A stretch of 64,000 bases of DNA from Niabella pedocola (GTDB lineage Bacteria > Bacteroidota > Bacteroidia > Chitinophagales > Chitinophagaceae), in contig NZ_JAJNEC010000005.1 in the NCBI RefSeq assembly GCF_021044425.1, forward strand, positions 1,302,001 to 1,366,000. Direction: 5' to 3'. The position numbers were made by a program, and so were the translations under genes. A model generated the notes under the pieces. It was not told where the DNA came from and did no database searches. It saw only the letters and a list, made by a program, of their open reading frames with translations. Below, piece by piece: positions 27,314 to 35,217 of this stretch (its first letter is position 1; every line of letters begins with the position of its first letter).

Positions 27314-29488
27314 TTACAGTTTAAAACGGAGCGACAGGTTGACCACCCTTCCATCGATCGGTGCCCATAGCGGTTTGAATTGAGGATCGGTTACGGACCC
27401 GGTATACAAGGCCTCAACATTGCTTTGCTTATAGTTCAGCAGGTTTTCGCAGTTTACTACCACCGTAACATGATCCCCGATATGTTTTTGTACAACAGCG
27501 GCCATGAACATATAGTCCGGGGTGGCGGATCCATCCAGCCGTTTTTGACTTCCGTTGTAGGAGCCTTCAAGTCCGGCCATTACGCCCGCCGCTTCAAAAT
27601 CACGGGCCAGCACAAACGACATCCGGTTCCGGGGCGTCAGCGGCATAAATGGCTGCTGCGGAAGATAGTTCCGGGTTACTACGGTATAGGTATACCCGGC
27701 GTACAGCTCCCATTCATCCAACGAGGCCTTAATATAGGTATCAAGGCCTCGGCTAAGTACTTTTTTACTTCCGTTCTGATATAATAATGTTCCGTCCGGG
27801 TTAATGGTTCCGTAAATCGGATCGTTGATCTGTGTAAGGAAGAAGGCCTGGTTTATAAACAGACTGTTCCCACCCTCCCATTCCAGCTTATAATTTACTT
27901 CTGCATTATACCCTATCGATTTTTCAGGCGTTATACCGGCCGGTAAGGCCGCAATTTTATCCGGGGTATAATCCACATACCAGGGCGTAAACGGATTGGG
28001 CACTTTATAGCCCCAGCCTATGCCGAGACGCGTAGCCCAATGTTCATTTAACCGGTTGAAAAAAGCCAGGCGTGGCAAAAAGAAGTTACCATATTTCTGG
28101 TGGTAATCATCCCGCAGTCCCAGTTCCAACGTAGCCTTATCCTTTATCGTCCAGGTATTTTGTGCAAAGGCCCCGACGGTATTATTGTTCAGCGAAGCGA
28201 TGGGAATGAACTGATTCTGATGCGTTGCCTTAAACTGGTCGCCGGTTATATTTACCCCGCCAACAAAACTGTTCTTATTCCCGTAAGGGATCAGTGTAGA
28301 CAATTCACTGTAATAACTTAGCTGATTACCTTTATAGTTGAACCGGGCATCCGCAAATTGATTGGTATAGTCACTGACGGTATTTTTAAAATACAGGCTT
28401 TTGCCACTGTTAAAATGATGCTCCACCACCAGTTCTCCGGTATGCCGCGTGGTATTGTTTTGCTCAAAATATTGATGCACGGCATCGGAGTACTCTTTTA
28501 ACACCTGCATATCTCCGCCCTTCGTATTATTAACGTTACCGTTGTAGCCGAGAATAATGGTCGTATTTTTGGGATAGAAGAACAAGCGCGGATGTATATT
28601 GTAACTATTCAGCTTCGGAACATCTGAAAAACCATCCCTGTTTACATCCACCGGGTCCTGGTGTATATAGCCTCCGAAAAGTGTATATCCAAACGCTTTA
28701 TACCGTTTCGACAAATAGGCATTGGCATCGGTTTCCTTCAGGGTTGTCTGGTTCAGCGTAAGGGTTCCTTCCTGTGCCGCTGTTGGCCGTTTTGAAATCA
28801 TATTGACCAACCCGCCAATGGCGCCGCCGCCATATAAAGTAGAGGCCGATCCTTTTACCAGTTCGATCTGTTGCAGGTCAAGCGGTGGAATGGTTAAAAT
28901 ACCAAATCCGCCGCTGAAGCCATCATACAAAGGCACTCCATCCCGCAGGATCTGTGTATACCGCCCGTCCAGCCCCTGGATACGCACATTTGAATTACCC
29001 GATGTGGCGCTGGTTTGCTGGATCTGTACACCACTCACATCACCCAAAATACTGGCAATATTGGCGGGCCGGATACCGTTTTCCTCGTTCATTTCTTCTT
29101 TTCCCAGCACTTCCACTTTGATGGGCGCGTTTTCTATAGATTGATTATTCCTGGTGGTAGCCACCACCACTTCTTCCAGTGCCCTGATTCCTGTCTTTAA
29201 CGGAACGGAGATCAGCGTATCGTTTACCACCCGTACCGTTTGCATGGCCTGCTCATAGCCCACTACCGAAAAGGAGAAGGCTCTTTCACCCCGGGGCACA
29301 TTCAGTTGTGCCGTACCACTGCTGTCTGCTGTAACAACGGAAGCGTTGTTTACCGCAACCGTAACACCCGGAACCGGCTCCCCGCTTGCTCCGTTGTGAA
29401 ACTTAAATGTAATAACTGTCTGCGCCTGCAACTGTGCACATATCCCAACAGCCATGAACAGAAAAAAAACAATACCGTATCTTCTCAT
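27314..29488 (-). CDS. TonB-dependent outer-membrane receptor
   Basis: A 724-residue receptor with signal peptide (MRRYGIVFFLFMAVGICAQLQAQ), a carboxypeptidase-regulatory-like domain (residues ~30-110), a plug (APIKVEVLGKEEMNEENG, SNVRIQGLDGRYTQILRDGVP, IELVKGSASTLYGGGAIGGLVNMISK) and a 22-strand barrel ending VVNLSLRFKL. It is a classic siderophore/metal-type receptor, not a SusC. ATG 29488 places the signal peptide at the N-terminus. It shares an operon with the PAP2 phosphatase, and a kinase/regulator pair lies upstream on the same strand, suggesting signal-controlled expression. Confidence 0.95.
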   Translation of the reverse strand: MRRYGIVFFLFMAVGICAQLQAQTVITFKFHNGASGEPVPGVTVAVNNASVVTADSSGTAQLNVPRGERAFSFSVVGYEQAMQTVRVVNDTLISVPLKTGIRALEEVVVATTRNNQSIENAPIKVEVLGKEEMNEENGIRPANIASILGDVSGVQIQQTSATSGNSNVRIQGLDGRYTQILRDGVPLYDGFSGGFGILTIPPLDLQQIELVKGSASTLYGGGAIGGLVNMISKRPTAAQEGTLTLNQTTLKETDANAYLSKRYKAFGYTLFGGYIHQDPVDVNRDGFSDVPKLNSYNIHPRLFFYPKNTTIILGYNGNVNNTKGGDMQVLKEYSDAVHQYFEQNNTTRHTGELVVEHHFNSGKSLYFKNTVSDYTNQFADARFNYKGNQLSYYSELSTLIPYGNKNSFVGGVNITGDQFKATHQNQFIPIASLNNNTVGAFAQNTWTIKDKATLELGLRDDYHQKYGNFFLPRLAFFNRLNEHWATRLGIGWGYKVPNPFTPWYVDYTPDKIAALPAGITPEKSIGYNAEVNYKLEWEGGNSLFINQAFFLTQINDPIYGTINPDGTLLYQNGSKKVLSRGLDTYIKASLDEWELYAGYTYTVVTRNYLPQQPFMPLTPRNRMSFVLARDFEAAGVMAGLEGSYNGSQKRLDGSATPDYMFMAAVVQKHIGDHVTVVVNCENLLNYKQSNVEALYTGSVTDPQFKPLWAPIDGRVVNLSLRFKL

Positions 29489-29706
29489 TATTTCTGATAA
29501 ATCATCTGCCGTAAAAACCAGTCCCTTCACCCGGAAAGATCTGGTTGACCTGCCGCCGCAAGCAGGTCAACCGGTAAAGAGCTCGCTTTCATTTCACATT
29601 CTTTAAGTAGGATAAAAATCGGACAGTACAAAGCTGAATGATGATTCTGTAGAAAAATGGAATTTTTTGTACGGGGTCCGATCCTTAACAAAAAATTAGG
29701 CGCCGG

Positions 29707-30957
29707 TCAGGAAAACGAAACTGAAAAATAGTGCCGCTGCTCCAGGAACTGGTATTGCAGCCGGTATCCGTATAATTCGCAGATCTGTTTGCAGATCTCG
29801 AGACCCAGTCCCACACTTCTGGAATCGGTGGATTGTTTTTGAAAACGCCGGAAGATTTGCTCCGCATTCAACGCTGAACCGGAGGCCGTATTACTAATTG
29901 TAAACGTATGCTGCAATAAAGACAGCCGGATCGCACCCGCTGTACCGGTATGCCGGAAAGCATTTGAAAAAAGATTACTGATCAGGATATCGATCAACGG
30001 GCCGTTGGCCTCGATCCGGCAGATTTCCAGGGGTCCGGTTTCGAGTTGGATCTGCTTCTCTGCAATTATATCCGCAAACTGGTTGGCTGTATGCATCACC
30101 ACCGTTTTAACATCGATGGATTCCGTTTCCGGAAACTGGTTATTCTCTATTTTCGTTAACAGCAATAAGGTGCGGTTCAGCTTCTGAAGCTTCCGCACAC
30201 TTAGCGTTAATTCTTCAATAAGTCCCGCCTGTTCCCCGTTTACAGGTGTTTGCAGCAACAGGTCCAGCTTGCTTTGAATGATGGCCAATGGCGTCTGTGT
30301 TTCATGGGCTGCGTTTTCCGTGAATTCTTTCTGTGCCTTGTACAGATTGGCATTCCGCAATAACAGCGCGTCCAGCGAGCGGTTTAACTTTTCGAATTCT
30401 TCAATCGCCGTTTGTTCAAACCGTGGGGTTGTATAGCGGTCTACCCGGTAATCAGCCAATTTTCCCAGCGTATCCTGAAAGGGCTTCAAGATCTTCCGGG
30501 AAAGATTGCGGTTGATCAGGAACAAGCCCCCCAACAGTAAGAGGATGAAAACAACCTGCAAAAGGGAAATACTTTGTACAAGATCCGTATCCTCCAACAT
30601 AGACTTTTGAATCTGGATGGAGTAATACGTTCCATTCACTCTGACCACCGACTCCAATATCCGGTGTTTTACCATTTCATCATCATCCGGTATGAAAATA
30701 TCCTTGCTGTAAAAGCTGTCCCGGATCATTTTATCCTGCGTTGGAGTAATGACCACGCTGTTATTGTAAGAAGTAACATTTTCCGGCGGACCGGCTTCCA
30801 GTTTTTTCCGGATCCAGTTTTTCTGGTAGCCCATCGACTCATCCAGGTTGTGCATCATGATGCGTTGTACCAGGAAGTAAAACAGGGGAACGGATAAAAC
30901 GGTCAGCAATATGGTGTACAAACTGTACCGGGTGGATATATAACGAATCAGTTTCAA
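29707..30957 (-). CDS. Sensor histidine kinase
   Basis: A 416-residue kinase: first membrane helix (YTILLTVLSVPLFYFLVQRI), a ~110-residue periplasmic sensor, second helix (LLQVVFILLLLGGLFLINRNL), then the dimerisation/phosphorylation helix with FTENAAHETQTPLAIIQSKLDLL and an ATPase domain with IDILISNLFSNAFRHT (N box) and SVGLGLEICKQICELYGY (G box). It phosphorylates the partner regulator encoded just upstream; the two genes overlap by 4 bp. The signal is unknown. The receptor/PAP2 operon downstream is a plausible target. Confidence 0.94.
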   Translation of the reverse strand: MKLIRYISTRYSLYTILLTVLSVPLFYFLVQRIMMHNLDESMGYQKNWIRKKLEAGPPENVTSYNNSVVITPTQDKMIRDSFYSKDIFIPDDDEMVKHRILESVVRVNGTYYSIQIQKSMLEDTDLVQSISLLQVVFILLLLGGLFLINRNLSRKILKPFQDTLGKLADYRVDRYTTPRFEQTAIEEFEKLNRSLDALLLRNANLYKAQKEFTENAAHETQTPLAIIQSKLDLLLQTPVNGEQAGLIEELTLSVRKLQKLNRTLLLLTKIENNQFPETESIDVKTVVMHTANQFADIIAEKQIQLETGPLEICRIEANGPLIDILISNLFSNAFRHTGTAGAIRLSLLQHTFTISNTASGSALNAEQIFRRFQKQSTDSRSVGLGLEICKQICELYGYRLQYQFLEQRHYFSVSFS

Positions 30958-31631
30958 AACACCTCAAATTTATAACCCATACCGTATACCGATTTCAGGT
31001 AATCATCCGCACCCGCTGCGGTTAGCTTTTTCTTCAGGTTTTTAATATGGGCGTAAATAAAATCAAAGCTCTCGTAGAGATCCGCATCCGCACCGGAAAG
31101 GTGCTCCGCAATAGCGGTTTTGGATAGTACACGGTTTTTATTAACAATGAAGTAGATGAGCAAATCGAACTCCTTCTTTGTAAGGTCTACCGTATGATTA
31201 TGTACCCTTACCATCCGCGAAGCCGTATCTATTTTGATTTCATTCAGCTCCAGCTCATTGCTGCCTTCAAATTTTCGGCGACGGATCACCGAAGCGATAC
31301 GGGCGCTCAATTCGGGCAGATAAAAGGGCTTGGCCAGGTAATCATCTGCCCCCAGGTGCAACCCGGTTATTTTATCATCCAGTGCATCCTTGGCGGAGAT
31401 CACAATCACCCCATCGGTACGTTTATCCCGCTTCAGAGCCCGGAGCAGGTCGAGCCCATTTCCGTCGGGCAGCATAATATCCAGCAGGATACAATCATAA
31501 TCAAACACCTCGGTTTTAGCCAGGGCATCTGATGCCGTTGCCGCTACCACACAGGTATATCCCTCCTGCTTCAGATAGGTAACGATACTTTTACTTAAGG
31601 CGGATTCGTCCTCCACGATCAGGATATTCAT
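30954..31631 (-). CDS. OmpR/PhoB-type response regulator
   Basis: A 225-residue regulator. The receiver domain has the acidic pocket VEDE, the phosphoacceptor Asp in CILLDIMLPDGNG and the lysine in YLAKPFYLPEL. The C-terminal winged helix carries ELNEIKIDTASRMV, VDLTKKEFDLLIYFIVNKNRVLSK and IKNLKKKL...VYGMGYKF. Its stop overlaps the kinase start by 4 bp. It binds DNA as a dimer; target sites are not evident by eye. Confidence 0.96.
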   Translation of the reverse strand: MNILIVEDESALSKSIVTYLKQEGYTCVVAATASDALAKTEVFDYDCILLDIMLPDGNGLDLLRALKRDKRTDGVIVISAKDALDDKITGLHLGADDYLAKPFYLPELSARIASVIRRRKFEGSNELELNEIKIDTASRMVRVHNHTVDLTKKEFDLLIYFIVNKNRVLSKTAIAEHLSGADADLYESFDFIYAHIKNLKKKLTAAGADDYLKSVYGMGYKFEVF

Positions 31632-31679
31632 CCTTACAAAGGTGGGTCATAATGCTGAAGAAAAACTGAATTTTCAGCA

Positions 31680-31946
31680 CTAAAAATGCACATCGATAAT
31701 GCTGTTCAACGGGATCAGGATGCCCCCTTTTAATGAAATATAATTTTCCGTGAGCGACCATACGGTTGTTTCCACAGACTGGGGCCCCTCGGTTGTATTA
31801 AATGTAACGGTTGTTTTACTTTTAAATTCATTACCCAGCCGCACGGCATAACCCAGATGCTCTTTCCAATGAATGCTGCGGTCTTCCTCTGCCTGGATGA
31901 TATGATATTGCGCTATCGCCTCTTTGGGAATCAATTTTTCAAACAT
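31680..31946 (-). CDS. Hypothetical 88-residue protein
   Basis: A small soluble protein without signal peptide: an N-terminal helix (KLIPKEAIAQYHIIQAEEDRSIHWKEHLG) followed by five or six beta strands ending GGILIPLNSIIDVHF, which looks like a small barrel or a tudor/SH3-like fold. I do not recognise a family. It is transcribed with or just before the response regulator, 48 bp upstream of it. Confidence 0.65.
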   Translation of the reverse strand: MFEKLIPKEAIAQYHIIQAEEDRSIHWKEHLGYAVRLGNEFKSKTTVTFNTTEGPQSVETTVWSLTENYISLKGGILIPLNSIIDVHF

Positions 31947-32068
31947 AGGATTTTCGTTTAATCTAATCTACCCAAATTTACTGGTATTTACGCTTTTCTA
32001 TTTAAAAAAATATGCGAAAAAAAGTTCTTTATCCTGGCCGGATAGCCGGCTGGTTCCTTCTTATATAT

Positions 32069-32875
32069 TCAATAATAATTAGAAAGCTGCTGCAACACGG
32101 CATTGCTGTCGGCAACGGTCCGGAGTTTCTTTCCCTGGTAATACCCATCTTCCCAGCTGCCATACATATTATTGGGCAATACAATAAACTTCTTTCCAAA
32201 AGTATCTTTATATGTTTCCGTCCAATTGTAACGGCTATCCATGGAATGGTTATCAAAGAGAGAAGAGAAATCGCCAAGGTTATCTCCCAGCAACATTACA
32301 ATATCATAATCCTTCAACACGGCCCGCCGGCGGCTCTCTTTGTCGGATGTGGTCCCCATCAGCATCAGATGACCGGTGTCTGCATTGGGGAAATGGTATT
32401 TTTCCAGGTTGGCCACTGTTTGCAACCGGTCTCCCGCAATACGGTTTGTGATATAGAATATGGTGACGCCCTTTGAAGCGGCATACTGGAAAAATGAAGG
32501 TGCTCCGGGCACGGAATCGCAGGCTATTTTTTTTGTCCATTCCACCCAGGAAGCATCTGAATAGCCCGCATGTTGTGTGGCCAGATGTATGTAATACGGA
32601 CTGTTGTCGAGTACCGTTTCATCTACATCGGTTACAATCGCCATTGGCCTGGAAGAAGGCTGCTCCAAAATCTGATCCAGCCGGAACCGGGCTGTATTGT
32701 ATGCCTGGTAAGACAGGGCCCTGTATTCTGCCGCACGCTGTTGCCATAAGGCACCCCAGGCCGGAGCTTCAGGCATCAGGGAAAGGGAATGGGCACGGGC
32801 CTGCGCCCGCTGCGGTACCGACCTGCAGGAGCATAGAATAAGAACGGCGATAAAAAAAGAAAGCTGCTTCATCAT
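32069..32875 (-). CDS. 5'-nucleotidase, lipoprotein e(P4) family acid phosphatase
   Basis: A 268-residue HAD-superfamily lipoprotein. The signal ends in LCSC; the nucleophile motif is DVDETVLDN, followed by YITNR (motif II), and LLGDNLGDFSSLF (motif III/IV). This matches class B-like acid phosphatases of the e(P4) type, which dephosphorylate NMN and nucleotides at the cell surface. The lysine of motif III is supplied by DKESRR. The gene is the second of a minus-strand pair with the LamG-endonuclease gene, 57 bp apart. Confidence 0.93.
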   Translation of the reverse strand: MMKQLSFFIAVLILCSCRSVPQRAQARAHSLSLMPEAPAWGALWQQRAAEYRALSYQAYNTARFRLDQILEQPSSRPMAIVTDVDETVLDNSPYYIHLATQHAGYSDASWVEWTKKIACDSVPGAPSFFQYAASKGVTIFYITNRIAGDRLQTVANLEKYHFPNADTGHLMLMGTTSDKESRRRAVLKDYDIVMLLGDNLGDFSSLFDNHSMDSRYNWTETYKDTFGKKFIVLPNNMYGSWEDGYYQGKKLRTVADSNAVLQQLSNYY

Positions 32876-32932
32876 TTATGTACATTTGTTTTAAAACGGA
32901 TATGTTTTAACGGCGCCGCTGTTTCATAATGA

Positions 32933-34981
32933 TCAGAAGGCGCCCAGCCTGAATGTCGTAAACACCGCCGCATGATCGGAGGGCCATACATCATCGATCT
33001 CCGGAGCGGTCTTTATAATCCTGGAAGCAACGGTCTTTATATTCCTGCCTTTGTAATACAGGAAGTCGATCCGGCAGTGTTGCAGATGGCCATAAATAAC
33101 CGCCCAGGTGCCTTCCGGCCTTACCACTTCATTGGGGTTTGCCTCTCGGAAACTGTCTTTATACCCTTCCTGCAGCATATAACGGGAAACCGGAAACGCA
33201 ATAGGACCATACCCAAAATGCAGCGTTGCCGCGGCTTTTGTCCAATCCAGATGGCTGCAGGAATTGAAGTCGCCACCAATAATAGCAGGCAGGGTATCAT
33301 TTTGATACGGTTTTGTGTCTTTTTGTATAACGGCCCGCGCATCTGCAAGCCCCAACAGGGAATCTGCCGCAATCCAGGTGCGCGTATCCTGGCCCGGTTC
33401 CTGGTAAACAGATGTGTATTCCGGCTGGTACGCATACCGGAGCCAGCAGGCATTTACCAGCAACCGGCGATCCCCGGGAAGGTGTATAATCGCAGGGTTT
33501 GAATTAAATGTTTTAAAGGCGGTAGGAATACCCGTTAAGGGATAGCGGCTGAATAAGGCCAGGTTATCCCTGGAAGACGGCGTGCTCAGATAATACCCCA
33601 GGGAATCAGCAATCCGTTGCTGCGATCCGTATGCCTCCTGCATCGTAACGATGTCTGCATGGGTTGCCTGTATCAGGCGGGTCACTCTATCTGGCCCGTT
33701 ATCGCCTACATGTACACCTCCATGCCAGATATTCCATTGCAACACTTTTACAATATCAGGAGCTGTGTTACTGCTTTCGGTAATACTTTTTGATATCGGT
33801 GCCATACCTGTTTCCGGTATTTGCAGGCGCCGGTTTAACCGGAAAGAAGGAACTGTCATTTTAAGCAAATGCCCCGCACCTGCGTTTTCTGCGATATCAG
33901 CAGTAACCAGGAAATAATGAATGCCGGGAGTAAGCCGGTACGGCTTGCCGGCAAACCGTATGCTCCGTTGCGGGCGCTTGCCGTTTCCAAACAATTCTTC
34001 GCGGATTTTGGAGGATGGCGTTTTACCGGCATAATACAAATGAATGCGGTCAATATCCGAAAGGGCTGTCACCTTTGAAAGGCTGAGCGTGAGTTCATCC
34101 AGCTCAAGCGGCTTTGCCGATCCGGTAACCGCTATGCGTAATTTGAGGATCTGGTCGCCCCTTGTTCCGGCATCTGCATCCCATTCACTTTCCACAACCA
34201 CCGCATTAAAAAGTTGCTGCTGTTCCGGCCGGAAAAACCGGGGGTTATCATTTGCCACAGTATACGCCAACGGTGCATGTCCGTTGTATTGAATGCGGCC
34301 ATTGCGCAGGTGATACGCCTGATCTCCTTTACCCACCCAATTCACCACCATATCATCTATATCATCATCAAATGTATAATACCCGATCAATGCTTTAAAG
34401 CCCGGATGCGCAGCTGCCAGCGGCCGGTACATCCATTCATTCAGGGTGTGTAACGGCACCGCTGTTCGCCAGATGCGCACCTCATCCATCAGCCCTCCGA
34501 ACGCCGTTGCAGCCGTTTCCTGTACGCCCAGTGCGCCCGGAAGAATGGCAAACGCAACAGGTTTCCGATCCGTCATCACCCCGTCGAGATACAAGCAAGT
34601 GGTTGTCCCATCACAACTCAGCGCCACATGGTGCCACTGGTCATCCAGCACCCGGGAGGACCAAAGACCCGCCCGGGGGTTATGCAGCCTGCCGTTCTTT
34701 ATTACTAGTGGTAACCCGTCCGTAGTACTCAGTTGGCTGTATTCCCCGCCTCCAAAAAGCACCTCGGTTTCCTTCCAGGACGTATCATTGCCTTTGATCC
34801 AGGCTTCAATGGTCCAGGGACTTTTAATAATGGGCATTCCTGTACGTACATTATTATCCGTGCCATCCAGGTGCAGCACGCGGTTACCTATAGATTGGGC
34901 AACAGTTGCCGTTGTAAACAGGAAAAACACCCCTATCATCAGAACATATCTCACTTCGCAATCATTTTTATGAAACAACAT
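32933..34981 (-). CDS. Secreted LamG - endonuclease/exonuclease/phosphatase fusion protein
   Basis: A 682-residue exported protein. After the signal peptide (LMIGVFFLFTTATVAQ) comes a LamG/concanavalin-like domain (residues ~30-215: HLDGTDNNVRTG, WTIEAWIKG, WHHVALSCDG, DEVRIWRTAV), then a sialidase-associated-like beta domain (~225-400), and an endonuclease/exonuclease/phosphatase domain (~410-680) with catalytic Asn in VLQWNIWHGG, Glu in VTMQEAYG, Asp/Asn in GGDFNSC and His in WPSDHAAVF. It is probably a phosphodiesterase or phosphatase of surface phospho-sugars or lipids, with a binding module. A deoxyribonuclease is possible. Confidence 0.9.
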   Translation of the reverse strand: MLFHKNDCEVRYVLMIGVFFLFTTATVAQSIGNRVLHLDGTDNNVRTGMPIIKSPWTIEAWIKGNDTSWKETEVLFGGGEYSQLSTTDGLPLVIKNGRLHNPRAGLWSSRVLDDQWHHVALSCDGTTTCLYLDGVMTDRKPVAFAILPGALGVQETAATAFGGLMDEVRIWRTAVPLHTLNEWMYRPLAAAHPGFKALIGYYTFDDDIDDMVVNWVGKGDQAYHLRNGRIQYNGHAPLAYTVANDNPRFFRPEQQQLFNAVVVESEWDADAGTRGDQILKLRIAVTGSAKPLELDELTLSLSKVTALSDIDRIHLYYAGKTPSSKIREELFGNGKRPQRSIRFAGKPYRLTPGIHYFLVTADIAENAGAGHLLKMTVPSFRLNRRLQIPETGMAPISKSITESSNTAPDIVKVLQWNIWHGGVHVGDNGPDRVTRLIQATHADIVTMQEAYGSQQRIADSLGYYLSTPSSRDNLALFSRYPLTGIPTAFKTFNSNPAIIHLPGDRRLLVNACWLRYAYQPEYTSVYQEPGQDTRTWIAADSLLGLADARAVIQKDTKPYQNDTLPAIIGGDFNSCSHLDWTKAAATLHFGYGPIAFPVSRYMLQEGYKDSFREANPNEVVRPEGTWAVIYGHLQHCRIDFLYYKGRNIKTVASRIIKTAPEIDDVWPSDHAAVFTTFRLGAF

Positions 34982-35160
34982 TTTTAAATATCAGTGCAAG
35001 CACCAATGCTATCAATGCGGTAAACTATTAATTAAATTGATTGAACATTCATTTAATAAAAATAATTAACGAATCCTTAATAGAATACTGACAAACAATT
35101 GTTTTTTGCCTGCGCACTGGTTCTCCGGTATGGATCCCTTGTCATACAGATCTACGCATT

Positions 35161-35192
35161 AAAAAAGCAGCCTGTTTCCAGACTGCTTTTTA
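35161..35192 (-). terminator. Intrinsic terminator of katG
   Basis: AAAAAAGCAG and CTGCTTTTT form a stem with a second short stem CTG/CAG inside. Read on the minus strand it is a GC stem followed by a T run, 26 bp after the katG stop. Confidence 0.75.
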
Positions 35193-35217
35193 TGATATGA
35201 ATTATCTCCGGTATCCG

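Noticed and set aside
35161..35192. Inverted repeat considered as a mobile-element end
   Set aside because: Its place after katG and the T run on the transcribed strand make it a normal terminator.
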